Source: Diadophis punctatus similis
Taxonomy: Eukaryota > Chordata > Lepidosauria > Squamata > Dipsadidae
DNA length: 64,000 nucleotides
Reading direction: 5' to 3'
NCBI GenBank assembly: GCA_023053685.1
Contig: JALIGW010000002.1
Coordinates: 251,919,239 to 251,983,238, forward strand
Under the pieces are notes generated by a model. It was not told the DNA's origin. It worked only from the letters and a program-made list of their open reading frames with translations, and ran no database searches. Numbering within the stretch: the stretch's first letter is position 1; every line of letters starts with the position of its first letter. Both the position numbers and the translations under genes were made by a program. Shown in pieces: positions 32,440 to 47,270 of the stretch.

Positions 32440-32700
32440 AATCTTAAGTTGAAGGAGATGTTTAAAATATTCCAACCAGCAGGACATTGTGAGCATCAGT
32501 TTTAAGGACTTCAGTACTGGTGCAATAAAATCTTGAGTAGGAAGGAATACGTAACAGCCGACATCATTCAGCCTAGTTGATTCTCTGCTTTTGCACTGTG
32601 GAGCTAACCAAACGACCCTAATTGCTCCCGACTTCTCCTCCGACCTGTCCTAAACTCACCATCCACCTGATGCTAACTCCCCCAAACTACCTTATCCACT
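32440..32700 (-). pseudogene. orphan ZNF first-exon/promoter block 2
   Basis: 'ttgctcccgacttctcctcc' and 'cagcctagttgattctctgc' match the first-intron side of units A-C in antisense, and a GTGAGT donor is kept near 32655. The coding part of exon 1 is not recognisable. The flank resumes after the nested MITEs at 33622. Confidence 0.5.
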
Positions 32701-32728
32701 GAGGGAAGCTTGAAGAATTATGCTTAAC

Positions 32729-33621
32729 CAGGGGCGGGTTCAGTGGTGGGTTCCTACCAGTGCGGTCCACTCTATAGCACCGGTAGTGGCCCACTGGTGA
32801 TGTCACAGTACCGGTGCGGTCGGTTGCTGGTGCTTGGGCACCGCCATTTTTTTAAAAAAATTATTTTTTAAAAAATTTAAATTTTCTTCTGCGCATGCCC
32901 AGAAGCCGAGCTTCCGGCACTGCGTATGCGCTGCCTTTCTACCCCACAGTGAGTCCAAGCAGGGGAGGATGGCTGAGGGAGCGCGTGAGATGCTGAAAGA
33001 ATGGGTGGCAGGACCTATCTCAGTTCCCCTCCCTTCAGCAGACCGAGAAGCCATGAACGCGCAGTGATGATCCAGGCATTTTCACACATTCGAGGCTTCT
33101 CAAGCTGCTGAGGGGAGGGGGAACGGGCGGCAGGAGCCTAGGATCATTGAATGGGGAGAAGCATTCAGGCTGGACAGAGCCTCCTAGAAGAACCGCTGCC
33201 GCGGTCTTGCTACTCCCACTGCAGGGGGCTGCGTTGCGGGTGGGCAATACCCCCCCCACTTCTCCAGCCGCTGCCAAGCTCCTGAGGCCCACGCCCACCC
33301 TTTCACATGGCTGGCAAGCCACATCCACAAAATAAGCCACGGCCACAGAGTGGTGGTAAAAAAATTAGGAACCCGCCCCTGGGCGGGTTGCTCTTATTTT
33401 GCTACTGGTGCGCTGCGCGCGCATTGCCACATTTCACATGCATGCGTGCTCGCTATGTGCGCACACCCCATCATGCGCAGGAAGCAAAAAAAGCCCAAAA
33501 ATTCCGGAAAAAAGATGGCACCGCGCAACGGACCAGCGAGGAAGGCACTGGAGCCGTTTCGCAATCCGCCGGCCCCTACTGGTGCCATAGAGAAGACTGC
33601 ACCAGTAGGAACCCACCCCTG
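32729..33621. mobile_element. hAT-type MITE (outer), CAGGGG family
   Basis: Starts CAGGGGCGGGTT and ends GGAACCCACCCCTG. Perfect 8-bp duplication TGCTTAAC at 32721-32728 and 33622-33629. It carries a second element inside its own left terminus. Confidence 0.92.
32741..33381. mobile_element. hAT-type MITE (inner), nested
   Basis: Starts CAGTGGTGGGTTCCTACCAG and ends TTAGGAACCCGCCCCTG. Perfect 8-bp duplication GGCGGGTT at 32733-32740 and 33382-33389, which is part of the outer element's terminus. It includes 30-bp units of the 'ggcaagccacgcccaccctg' type. Confidence 0.92.
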
Positions 33622-34469
33622 TGCTTAACCCTACTTACCTTCACAAGATTAGCCAGGTGCTGCATCATAAAAGTTGATAAAGGGATTTTTTGTATGTGCA
33701 GCTTTATATGATTGCAGCTTCATCCCACTAATAGAATAATGAAATACAGGACAAAACCATGAAGTGGTTTCCCAGGCAGCTTGCGAAAAATATTTGGAGG
33801 GCGCTAGTTTGTAGGAAGCTGATCTAAAGAGTCCTGGGCTTTAATAGTTCGCTCTCCATTCCTCTCCCAGGCCCTGAAAGGAGCAGGCCTCGAGACCACC
33901 CACTTGCCTGTAGCTCTCACCTCCTGGCCTGCTTGCCTCTTCCCACCTCCAAATCACATTTAATCTCACTTAATGACCCACGGGGTCCTGGAATTGCAAC
34001 GGCAACTTGAACTGCCACAGTGTCACATTATGTCACTTTTTATAACCTCATTGCATAGCAATGGAAATTCTTGCACCAATTGCTGTCACAACCTGAGAAA
34101 CACCCGTACTTATTTTACAAATGCAGGAGAGGGCTGGAAGAGTCATTTCCCCCCTTCTGGACAGTTGGCATCCTGATTGACTTTATGCCTTCAACAGTAG
34201 TTTGTATAAGAAACTCATGAGAGGTTTTCCTAGCAGAGGAGTTCAAGGCATTGCTGCAAATTAAGATCTTTTATAAGTGCAGCTGAAGAGGGCAAGGAAA
34301 GGTTGGCAGCCTGGCACTTCCAACTCAACCTCTGCTTGGAGCTCTGACTTTGCTGCCTGGAGAAAGGGCTGTGCAGGAGAAAGACACCTGGGTCATTTTC
34401 ACTCTGGGTTCAGGCCAGGGCACATCACCAAAATGCCACTGATTGCAATGCTCATGGACTTTTGGAGGG
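33622..34469. other. intergenic, no gene seen
   Basis: The first 150 bp resemble sequence flanking orphan block 1 (15280-15420). The rest is single-copy within the window and has no supported frame. Confidence 0.45.
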
Positions 34470-35460
34470 TTTGAGATAGACAGGGAACAACCATTATGTC
34501 TTTTCTAGATCTCTCATGAGGTTTCAATTCTATCGACCATTATATGCTTCTGGACTGGCTATGGGGACTGGAAATGGGAGGCAATTTATTATGGTGGTTC
34601 TATTTCCACTTTCAGTCAATGTGCGTAGAACAGGGACCAAGTCTTAGCCACTGAAAGTGAGGTGCCCCGGGGCTCAAGCCTTTCGCTGCTCCTTTTCAAT
34701 GTCTACATCAGTGGTGGGTTCCTACCAGTGCGGTCCACTCTATAGCACCAGTAGCGGCCCGCTGGTGACATCACAGTACCGGTGCAATTACAGTACCGGT
34801 AAATTAAAAAAATTCTTCTGCACATGCCCAGAAACTTGACAATTAAGTCTTTCCCCGTCCCTTCGCTTGAAAATAAGAAGAAGCTTGCATTTGACACTTT
34901 TCCTTCGCTTTTGCCTAAAGCTTCCCAAAGTGGGCGTTTTCCGAAAGCTTAACCTGTTATACTGTTAATTTTATACAGTTTTATACTGTTATTCTTTAGA
35001 CGAAAACATTGAGGACTGTTAAAAGATACTGTTCTTTTAACAGTCCTCAATATTTTCGTCTAAGGAATCCATGACTGAAACCAAAAATGCTGTATGAGAC
35101 TTGCTTGTCTTTTAACTATAGCATTTTCTGCATATAAAGGTTGCTGTGTTGCCATGGTGTAACATGCACTTTGTATGCAAAGCTTTTCATGTAAGGTATA
35201 AAATATTAAAAATAGTAGTAACATCTCTCTGAAATAACTAATATATGACCAGCAAGCCACGCCCACCCTGTCACATGGCCGGCAAGCCACGCCCACCCTG
35301 TCACATGGCCGGCAAGCCACACCCACAAAATAAGCCATGCCCACAGAGTGGTAGTAAAAAAATTAGGAACCCACCCCTGGTCTACATGAAACCTCTAGGG
35401 TAGGCCATCCATCCTATAATACCCAATTATGTAGACATAGTCCAGGACATATAACATTAC
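34470..35460 (+). pseudogene. L2-type LINE RT fragment split by a MITE
   Basis: Decayed frames read LDLS.GFNSIDHYMLLDWL and, nearer the junction, GVPRGSSLSLLLFNVYMKPL, the ordered RT blocks of L2-like LINEs (the second is usually GVPQGSVLSPLLFN). A hAT MITE occupies 34709-35379 and the coding sequence resumes after it ('gaaacctctagggt'). Stops and frame changes are frequent. Confidence 0.65.
34709..35379. mobile_element. hAT-type MITE (671 bp) in an L2-like LINE
   Basis: Starts CAGTGGTGGGTTCCTACCAG, ends AGGAACCCACCCCTG. Perfect 8-bp duplication GTCTACAT at 34701-34708 and 35380-35387. 35251-35310 holds two 30-bp tandem units. An inner hairpin (gactgttaaaagatactgtt region) is near 34990-35060. 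Same family as the inner element at 32741. Confidence 0.93.
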
Positions 35461-35475
35461 ATGTAGGGAGCAGTG

Positions 35476-35895
35476 CAGGGGTGGGATCCTACCGGTGCGG
35501 TCCAGTGCGGAGCTCCGGTAGGGACCCGCCGATACCCCAATATGCGCGCGACTGCTCCGGTACTGTCTCCACCGGGCAGTCGTGCACGTCGCCATCTCTT
35601 TTTCGTGAATTCTTGGGCGATTTTGCTTCTGCGCATGCGCGGAAGCAAAATCTTGCCAAAATCTCGCGAGGGGATGCGCACGTGCGTGAGATTTCAGTGA
35701 GATTTTGTTTCTGCGCATGTGCGGAAGTAAAATCACGCCAAAATCTCATGCGCACGCGCCCCCTCGCAAGATTTTGGCGCGATTTTGCTTCCGCACATGC
35801 GCAGAAGCAAAATTGTGCGAGGGGGCACGTGCGCACAAAGCATGGAGGACCGCGGAGCAGCGCACCGATCTGGGTAAGTGAGCATCTCACCCCTG
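35476..35895. mobile_element. hAT-type MITE (420 bp)
   Basis: Starts CAGGGGTGGGATCCTACCGG and ends ATCTCACCCCTG. Flanks gagcagtg and gagtagtg match 7 of 8. The interior has several inverted 'gattttgcttctgcgcatgc' blocks. Confidence 0.88.
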
Positions 35896-36152
35896 GAGTA
35901 GTGGACGTTATAATAGCACTGGAAAAAAATGGACTTATGACAATTTTTCTCATAACCATTGCATCGCCATTGTCACATGATCAAAATTCAGACATATGGT
36001 AATTGACTCATATTTATAACAGAGTCTGTGTCCTAGGCTCATGTGATCCCCTTTGTCAACTGAGTTAACGTACAACCTGGGGGTCCTCTGGGACTCCTGA
36101 GTCCTGCTTGAGAAGAGCGTGGCTGGGGGGGGGGGGCTTTGCACAGATTCAT
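35896..36152. other. intergenic, no gene seen
   Basis: Short single-copy stretch with a G-run at 36125-36136. Nothing else supported. Confidence 0.45.
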
Positions 36153-36212
36153 TAGAATAGGATAGGATAGGATAGAATAGGATAGAATAGAATAGAATAG
36201 AATAGCAGAGTT
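36153..36212. repeat. (GGATA/GAATA)n microsatellite at CR1 3' end
   Basis: 'gaataggataggataggata' continues as pentanucleotide repeats. CR1 3' ends carry a short terminal tandem repeat, here expanded. Confidence 0.8.
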
Positions 36213-37285
36213 GGAGGGGACCTTAGAGGTCTTCTAGTCCAACCCCCTGCTTAGGCAGGAAACCCTACACCACTTCAGACAAATGGTTATCCAACATCTT
36301 CTTAAAAACTTCCAGTGTTGGAGCATTCACAACTTCTGGAGGCAAGCTGTTCCACTGATTAATTGTTCTAACTGTCAAGAAATTTCTCCTTAGTTCTAAG
36401 TTGCTTCTCTCCTTGATTAGTTTCCACCCATTGCTTCTTGTTCTACCCTCAGGTGCTTTGGAGAATAGTTTGACTCCCTCTTCTTTGTGGCAACCCCTGA
36501 GATATTGGAACACTGCTATCATGTCTCCCCTGGTCCTTCTTTTCATTAAACTAGACATACCTAGTTCCTGCAACCGTTCTTCATACGTTTTAGCCTCGTC
36601 CCCTAATCATCTTTGTTGCTCTTCTCTGCACTCTTTCTAGGGTCTCAACATCCTTTTTACATCGTGGCGACCAAAACTGAATGCAGTATTCCAAATGTGG
36701 CCTTACCAAGGCATTGTAAAGTGGTATTAATACATACTTCACGTGATCTTGATTCTATCCCTCTGTTGATGCAGCCTAGAACTGTGTTGGCTTTTTTGGC
36801 AGCTGCTGCACACTGCTGGCTCATGTTTAAATGGTTGTCCACTAGGACTCCAAGGTCCCTCGCCCAGTTACTACTGTTGAGAAGGTACCGCATATACTGT
36901 ACCTGTCCATTTTGTTTTTCTTGCCTAAATGTAGAACCTTATTTTTTTTCCATCATTGAATTTCATTTTGTTAGATAGCGCCCAATGTTCAAGTCTGTCA
37001 AGATCCTTCTGTATCTTTGAGCGTATCTTCTGGAGTGTTGACTATTCCTGTCAGTTTGGTGTCATCTGAAAATTTGATGAGTTCCCCATCTATCCCCTCA
37101 TTCAAGTCATTGATGAAGATGTTGAAGAGTACTGGGCCTAAACCAGAACCTTGGGGTACTCCACTGCATATTTCCCTCCATGTAGATGCAGTTCCATTGA
37201 GGACTACACATTTGAGTGCGGTTGATCAGCCAGTTTCGAATCCATCTGGTAGTGTTGCTGTCTAACCCACATTTTTCTACTTTAT
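36205..37285 (-). mobile_element. CR1 LINE, 3' third
   Basis: Antisense. From the 3' tail ('cagagttggaggggacctta') through C-terminal ORF2 (QELGMSSLMKRRTRGDMIAVF, INQWNSLPPEVV) and on to VRYLLNSSNWARDLGVLVDN and NMSQQCAAAAKKANTVLGC, the usual post-RT CR1 motifs. Several stops. The 5' end is replaced by another CR1-like tail near 37290. Confidence 0.85.
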
Positions 37286-37290
37286 CTATT

Positions 37291-37400
37291 TTTTTTAGAT
37301 TTATTATTAGAGTTGGAAGGGACCTTGTAGGTCATCTAGTCCAACCCCCTGCTCAAGCAGGAGTTCCTACACCATTTGAACAGATGGCAGTCCAGTCTCT
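37291..37400 (-). mobile_element. CR1 3' tail
   Basis: 'ttattattagagttggaagg' and 'agtccaaccccctgctcaag' blocks, about 110 bp, identical in form to the tail at 6365-6470. Confidence 0.75.
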
Positions 37401-37419
37401 CCAACATATCTAAGATAAA

Positions 37420-38065
37420 CCTTACATTGTTTTTTATTTGTCTTTTTGATAGGAATCCATTTTGATCTGGGTAAATAAATTCATTTAAAAATCATTTAAG
37501 TCTCTCTGCCATTATTGATGCAAATATTTTGTAGTCCACATTCAATAATGGTGTTGGTCTATAATTCTTTACCAGTGTCAAAAATAGGTCTTCTTTTAGA
37601 ATGAGGGTAATGTTTGCTTCTGTCCCTGTGTTTGGCATTTTGGCCTCTAACATTACCCCATTACAAACAGCTAACATTGACAGGTTTAACATGTCTTGTA
37701 TGTGTTTATAAACCTCTGCTGGTAATCCATCTGGTCCTGGGGTCTTATTATTTTTTTGCCTTTTTATCACCTCTGTCAACTCCATCATTGTTATTTTCTC
37801 ATTTAATGTATTTTTAATATTCTCAGGTGCTTTTGGTAGTTTAGCTCTTTCCAAATATTGTATTATCTTTTCCTCTGAAATTTTTTCTTTATCATATAAT
37901 TTTTCATTAAATTCTTCAATTATTATTTTTTTAATCTCATTTTGAAACTGCACACATCCTTTCTCATCTTGTAATTTACTTATCAATTTCTTCTTTTTCA
38001 ATTTATAGGATAACCATCTTCCTGGTTTGTTGGCATTTTCAAAAAAGTTAAATATTAGCCTGCTT
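37420..38065 (-). pseudogene. L1 ORF2 fragment
   Basis: A 169-codon frame (37492-38001) and its flank read NANKPGRWLSYKLK, NNKTPGPDGLPAEVYK and NYRPTPLLNVDYKIFASIMAERLK, the L1 RT entry. Upstream endonuclease and the downstream catalytic block are absent. Confidence 0.8.
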
Positions 38066-38394
38066 ATCAGTTAGCCATGTGGTTTGATGGGCTATTCTAT
38101 TTTGCTTTTTGTTTTTTACAAATCTTTTTGGAAACATTTCTTCTACCATACATAGGCTATCACTCCCTCTTTCCTAGACCCCGTTTTCTAAACCCTGCTG
38201 CATATTTTTCCTCTCTCTGTGACCAAATGGAGACTTCCTTGCAGGCCAATTTACAGAGGAACATGGCATTTAGCATTTAGCAGATATAAAATTTCCTCCT
38301 TCAGGAATGAACATGGTATGCTGGGTGCTCTTGGATGCAGCCCACAGGAGTGAAGTTGGCTCCATTAGAGTGTCTGGCCTGATGGTGCTCCCAT

Positions 38395-39160
38395 GTAATA
38401 AATCCTTGGGAGCCATGGGAAATCAGGCTTGAAGTTTTGGGATGTAGAGAGGTTTTGATTCACCCTTAACAAAGATAATTGTGTCATTCTTTAAACCTTC
38501 ATGAACTTTTAGCACATATCTAATCTTCGTTAAGCTAAGCAGCATCACATTTCACTATTTCACTAGGCTCACTTGCAAAGGTCAGTTCCTAAAAGTGAAA
38601 AACGATTTGATAGCATTTATACAGTGAAAACATCTTGCAAACGCCTTAGGTAGAGACGGGACAAGAGTGTTTTTCTGTCTGCTGTCAGGAGATGGCAGTC
38701 AGATAGGCACCATCTGTGCCTGAAACGTGCATAATAGAGTTAAAACCATCGAGTACCGGACTGCTAGAAAGGATGGGAGGAGAGGGGAAACGCAGAGCAA
38801 CTTCCTCTTCCGGAAGACTCATGGGAGGAAGGTGGAGTGCAGAGCGGCTTTTCTGCTCTTCCCAGGATCGAAGCAGCAGCTGGAAGGTGAGTTGAGGGCA
38901 GGTGGGAGGAAAGTCCGGGAGCAAGTCGGGCTGTTTGGTTTCCTCCACGGCCTGGAGGCAGAGAAGCAACCGGGGTGAAGCATGTCAGCTGCTGCTGCTG
39001 CAGGTTCCTCCCCTGCCCAAATTTAAGCCCACTGGTGCTGCACGCTGTGAAACTGGTGGCTGCAATTTTCTGCTGGTGGGAAGATTTTAAAAGTCTCTTT
39101 CAAGTTAAGGTTGATTCTTTGGGAATGGCTTCCCTCCAGAGGTTGTGGGTGCTCCATCAC
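38395..39160 (+). other. ZNF-D first-exon/promoter block
   Basis: Plus-strand homologue of the A-C first-exon blocks and near-identical to 52250-52990 of unit E. The exon ends CAGCAGCTGGAAG at 38886 before GTGAGTTG. The frame in register with A-C reads VECRAAFLLFPGSKQQLE, but the start codon is GTG, not ATG; an upstream ATG in 'ctcatggga' is out of frame. In-frame splicing to 43744 gives DKEDGNKSTQDNCK and then a stop. The coding potential of this exon is doubtful. Confidence 0.6.
38685..38698 (+). promoter_or_regulatory. CTCF-like motif upstream of ZNF-D exon 1
   Basis: TCAGGAGATGGCAG on the sense strand, 12 of 14 to the CTCF core, at the position equivalent to units A-C. Confidence 0.42.
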
Positions 39161-39164
39161 TGGG

Positions 39165-40500
39165 GGTTTGTGACAGAGTTGGAAGGGACCTTGCAGGTCT
39201 TCTATTCCGACGCCCTGCGGAAGCAGGAGACCCAATACCATTTCAGACAATTGGTTAATTGTTCTCAGTGACAGGAAATTTCTCCTTAGTTCTAAGCTGC
39301 TTCTCTCCTTGATTAGTTTCCATCCTCTGCTGCTTGTCTTGCCTTCTGGTGCATTGCAAAATAAGTTGACCCCCTTCTTCTTGACCCCTCAAGTGTCGGA
39401 AGATGGCTACCATGTCATACCTAGTCCTTCCTTTCACTGGACTAGACATACCCAATTCCTGCAACCCTTCTTTATATGTTTTAACCTCCAAATCATCCCT
39501 ACTTCTCTTCTCTGCGCTCTTTATAGAGTCTCTCCACTTTTTTTTAAATATTGTGGCAATCAAAACTAGTTGCAGTAATCCAAGTGTGATCTTACTAAAG
39601 CATTATAAATTGATACTAACACTTCACATGATCTTAATTCTAGCCCTCTTTTAAGGCAGCCTAGGATTGCATTAGCTTTTGTGGCCACTGCAATCACACT
39701 GTTGGCTCTTTTTAGGTGATTGTTCACTACGGTAGGACTTCAAGATCCATCTCACAGTTGCTGCTATTGAGCCAGGTTGTATCTATTCTGTACCTTGCCA
39801 TTTGGTTTTTATTGGCTAAGTGTACAACCTATTTTTTTCTCTATTTAATTTCATGTTGTTGGATAGGGCCCAGTGTTCAATTCTATAGAGATTCTTCCGT
39901 ATCTTGAGTTTGTCTTTTGGGGTGTTGGCTATTCCTGCCAGCTTAGTGTTGTCTCCAAATTTGATGAGTTCCCCTTCTAGTCATTTACTGAAATTGTTTA
40001 TGAAGATACTGGAGAATACTGGGACTAAGATGGAGCCTTGGGGTACTTCACTGCTTACTTCCCTCCATATAGATGTAGTTCCATTGAATAATGGTTGAGT
40101 GTGGTTTGTCAGCCAGTTACAAATCCATCGGATGGTGATGCTATCCATACCACATTTTCTTCATTTACCAAGAAGTAGATTGTTCTCTACTTTGTCAAAT
40201 GCCTTTCTGAAATTCCAGTATACTGTGTCCACAGCATTTTGCTGGTCTACTAATTTAGACACTTTTTCAACTAAGGAAATAAGATTTGTTTGGCATGATC
40301 TTTTTTCAAGAAACCCATGTTTGCTTCTGGTTATATGTTTGCTTGGTTCTAGGTGTTTGTAGATTTGTTGTTTGGTTATCTTTTTCAGGATCTTCTCAGG
40401 CATTGATGTCAGGCTAATTGGTCTGTAGTTTTGTGAATCCATTTCCCCCCTTTTTTTGAAGATTGGAACTGCATCAGTCACGCTGGCAATGCAAGGTTTA
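39165..40500 (-). mobile_element. CR1 LINE, 3' half, in ZNF-D intron
   Basis: Antisense from the CR1 tail (gttggaagggaccttgcagg) to N-terminal RT blocks (VTDAVPIFKK, NYRPISLTSMPEKI, KHGFLEKRSC, YWNFRKAFDKV). Many lesions. The first 620 bp are shared with 53003-53628 in unit E, so the insertion predates the D/E duplication. Confidence 0.85.
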
Positions 40501-40968
40501 AGTAGTGTCTATTTGCTCACTTATCACCATGTCAAATGAAGCACCAATGGTGCCAGTGAAGCTCTGCCCCAGCCCCCGGTCTGGATTCGCAAGCTGTAAG
40601 TAGTAGGTCTTAGCTGACCATGAGGCAAAGAGGGAAGTAATGATACCCACAAGTCCAGATTTCCAACAACAAAAGCACAGTCCAATAGTCAAGTCCAAAG
40701 TTCACAAGGAAAGTCTGAGGTTCACAGTCCAAAAACACAGTCCAAAGTTCAAAAGATAGGATCCAGCAAAGCTGGGAAGATGCACACCAAAACAAGCAGG
40801 TGTTCCCAAGAAACACACTTTTACCCAGCATCTGGTTAAATCACTCTTCCACAGCTGTTCCTTGTGTGGAGAGGTGGAGCTGCTTCCTCTCAAGCAGCCT
40901 TGCTGACCTCTGTGCCTCCCTCCAGTCTGCTCTCCTCACTCCTGGATCGAGTGGAGGAGTGGCTCTTC
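40501..40968. other. unclassified, LTR-like repeats, no gene
   Basis: Contains a tandem-like run of 'agtccaaagttcac' variants at about 40680-40755. It might be a piece of an LTR, but no termini or partner were found. Confidence 0.3.
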
Positions 40969-41349
40969 TTAATCAGAGGTGATCTGGAGCCTGTCATCTC
41001 TGCTGGCTCTCTGTAACTGTTCTGCTTGTTTTTTTAACATCCATGTCTTGCCAGTAAGCACAGTGTTTCCTATTGGTGCTGCATCCATGTACTCACTAGG
41101 TTTGATTGTGCTTTTCAAAAATAGCCAATAAGGATCTTTTGGGATGTTCAGTTGTATCGGTAGTACTTGCCTATTTGTTCCCTGAGCCTTCAAAGTTACT
41201 ATGGCACTGTAAAGGCAGATGTACACCTGGTCCCCAAATTTGTGGTCATCGTAGCACATGTTCAGTGACCACACGTCAGCAGTTGCTTTGGTTATGAAGG
41301 AGCCGGAAAAACAGATGGACCAATTTGGGTTCTGCCAACCAGTGCACAT
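40969..41349 (-). CDS. unrecognised open frame (126 codons)
   Basis: The frame from ATG 41349 reads MCTGWQNPNWSICFSGSF, then CYDDHKFGDQVYICLYSA, LKAQGTNRQVLP and IPKDPYWLFLKSTIK. Upstream codons are also open for at least 20 residues. It has four cysteines, many aromatics, no signal peptide and no membrane segment. Two broken copies occur at 7120-7500 and 31800-32011, always downstream of a ZNF first-exon block. It could be a host-gene exon carried in the ancestral duplication or part of an unfamiliar retroelement. I do not recognise the family, and the frame may no longer be expressed. Confidence 0.35.
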   Translation of the reverse strand: MCTGWQNPNWSICFSGSFITKATADVWSLNMCYDDHKFGDQVYICLYSAIVTLKAQGTNRQVLPIQLNIPKDPYWLFLKSTIKPSEYMDAAPIGNTVLTGKTWMLKKQAEQLQRASRDDRLQITSD

Positions 41350-41383
41350 ATACGATTGCCGCTGTATCCCATACTCATGATTG

Positions 41384-43545
41384 CTATTTGTGACCTCCCC
41401 AGCTAGCTTCTGACAAGCAAATCAGTGGAGATACCAGCAGGTTCTCTTTGTAAGAGGTAGCTAAAGTAAGCTTTCTATTTCTATACCATAGAGTTTGCCA
41501 AGTGTTAAGGTCAATGTTAGTTCCGAAATCTTTGCACCACCTAATCATCGTTTCCTTAACCTGTTCTTCCCATAGTGTCTGTTCTAAAAGGTGTTGATAT
41601 ATTTTTCCTATCATTTTTCCTTCTGGTCCTAATATTATTTTATGCAAATCAGTTCCTTCCATTTTTATACCAGGTTCTCTTTTATCTTGCATATATTTTG
41701 ATTGAATTTGCAAATACGCCCACCATTCAAGTTTTATATCTTTCTCATATAGTTCTAACCTTGCTTTTAATTCTCCCCTCTCGTCCAATAGTTGTTTATA
41801 TGTTGTAACCTTTCCCAAATGTATAAAATTTGGATGCACTTGCATTTCCAATGTTGATAACCAATTTGGTATTTGTGTATAATTTTGTCCCTTGATTTTT
41901 TCCCATACCTGAAGCAAAGCTCGTCTAACATAGTGTCTCTGGAAGTACCGGTGTGTTTTTTGTTTCTCATCCCATAAGAAGGTGTGCCATCCAATATGTA
42001 AATCATGGCCTTCCAATCTTAATAATCTTTCATTTTTTAATTTTATCCAATCCTTTATCCAAATTAAAATTGATGCTTGATAATAATTTTCCCAATTTGG
42101 AAGTCCAAATCCGCCCCTCTCCTTTGAATCTTGTAATACTTTCCTTTTTATCCTTGCTTTTTTCTTTTGCCATATGAATTCAGAAATCATTTTATTTAAA
42201 CTTTGAAATTTTTTTAATCCAAATTTGTTGGTACACATTGAAATAAAAATAATATTCTTGGCAGTACATTCATTTTAATAAGGGCTATTCTTCCCATAAA
42301 AGAGAGTTGCAGATTAGACCATCCTTCCATGTCTTTTTTTATTTTTCCGACCAATTTCTCATAATTATCTTTTTTTAGTGTGGCACACCTTGATGTTATC
42401 TGTATTCCTAAATATTTAATTTTTTTGTCGTTTGTATACCCAATTTTCCTATTAATTCTAGTTATTGAGTTTTAGTCATGTTTTTAACGATCATTTTTGT
42501 TTTTTCTTTATTAATTTTTAGTCCAGCCAATTCACCATATTCCCCAGCACTTCCATCAACCTATTTCCTGAATCCAATGGTTCTTCGATAATAAAAACTA
42601 AGTCGTCAGCAAAGGCTTGAATTTTAAAGATTTCTTTCTTAATTTCTAATCCTTTAATCTGATCTTCCATCCTAATTATCCTTGTTAGTACTTCCAGTGA
42701 CAGTATAAATAAAAATGGTGATAAGGGGCAGCCCTGTCTTGTACCTTTCTTAATTTGAAAACTTTCTGTCGCATCCTCATTCATAATTACTTTAGCTCTT
42801 TGCGTTGAATATATTGTTTGGAACATTTTTATAAAGTTATCCTCAAAATCCATATAAACTAATTGATTGTATAGAAAGTCCCATTTAACGTTATCAAATG
42901 CCTTCTGTGCATCTAGGAAGATTAATCCCATTTGTTTCTCATTATGTAGTTCATAGTATTCTAATACATCAAGTATTATCCTAATATTATTTTTTATGTG
43001 CCTTTTTTGGCAAAAAGCCATTCTGATCAGTATGTATAAATTCTACCATATACTTTTTTACTCTCTCTGCCATTATAGTTGCAAATATTTTATAGTCAGA
43101 ATTTAAGAGAGATATCGGTCTATAATTTTTTATGTGAGTCAAATCTGTATTTTCCTTTGGAATTAAAGTTATAATTGCTTCTTCCCAAGATGCCGGCATC
43201 TTTGCTTTTGTTAAAACCTCATTATATACTTCTAATAATTTTGAGCCAATTTTTTCCTGTATATTTTTATATAGTTCTACCGGTATACCATCAGGGCCTG
43301 GTGCTTTATTGTTTTTTTTTGTTTCTGTAATGCTTCAGTTAACTCTAGATATGCTGTTTCTTTATTTAACATCATTTGAATTTCTGGAGATAATTTTGGG
43401 AGCTTCGCCATTTGTAGATATTTCATTGTTTCACTTTTATTATTTCTATTTCTATCATTATATAGATTTCCATAGTATTCTAATGCTATTCTTTTTTTCC
43501 TTTCATTATCATGAGTTATTTTGCATTGCTAAGAATTCTTGATTG
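41384..43545 (-). pseudogene. L1 LINE ORF2 remnant
   Basis: Three broken frames follow L1 ORF2 order on the minus strand. 42987-43199 has NYRPISLLNSDYKIFATIMAE; 42518-43021 has FLDAQKAFDNVKWDF, GTRQGCPLSPFLF and the catalytic AFADDLVF; 41384-42238 is the post-RT region (FIWQKKKARIKRK, RGGFGLPNWENYYQAS). The endonuclease is missing at the 5' side and the cysteine-rich C-terminus at the 3' side, where it joins the unrecognised ORF region near 41420. Several frameshifts and stops make it inactive. Confidence 0.88.
41420..41440. other. junction of L1 and unrecognised ORF region
   Basis: L1 homology (SYKENLL) stops here and the 'cttgtcagaagctag' block of the unit A/C upstream sequence begins. This marks the L1 3' truncation or a recombination point. 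Confidence 0.4.
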
Positions 43546-43743
43546 ACCCAATTAAACAACTGAACTTGAATGGATATTTGAACATATATCTCAGTAGTCT
43601 TCTATGTATCAAATGAATCATAAATAATGTAAGTGATTAGTATTGGGGCATGTTTGCTTCTTCATTGTAATATATACTTTTTTCTTTTTTCACATCTCTA
43701 TTTTATAAGCAATTAAAATTCTACTTTTCTTTGAATCTTACAG

Positions 43744-46974
<3,231 letters not shown>

Positions 46975-47270
46975 AGCACATTCTTACGGGGGCGGGTTCC
47001 AAATTTTTTTATTACTACTCTGTGGCTGTGGCTTGCCGGTCATGTGACCGGGTGGGAGTGGCTTGCTGGCCTTGTGGCTGGGTGGGAGTGGCTTGATGGT
47101 CATTTGACTGGGTGGGAGTGGCTTGATGGTCATGTGACTGGGTGGGAGTGGCCAAGTCGATGTCACTGAATTCTTTGTCCCAATGAATGATCTACAAAAA
47201 TCAGATATAAAAAAGGAAATTATTTTGTGCACTTATGTGGTGCCCACATACAGAGTATGTAAGAGTAAAT

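Noticed and set aside
47031..47150. Four 30-bp repeats as a regulatory or coding minisatellite
   Set aside because: The same unit occurs inside MITEs at 33270-33340 and 35251-35310, so it is part of a transposon family.
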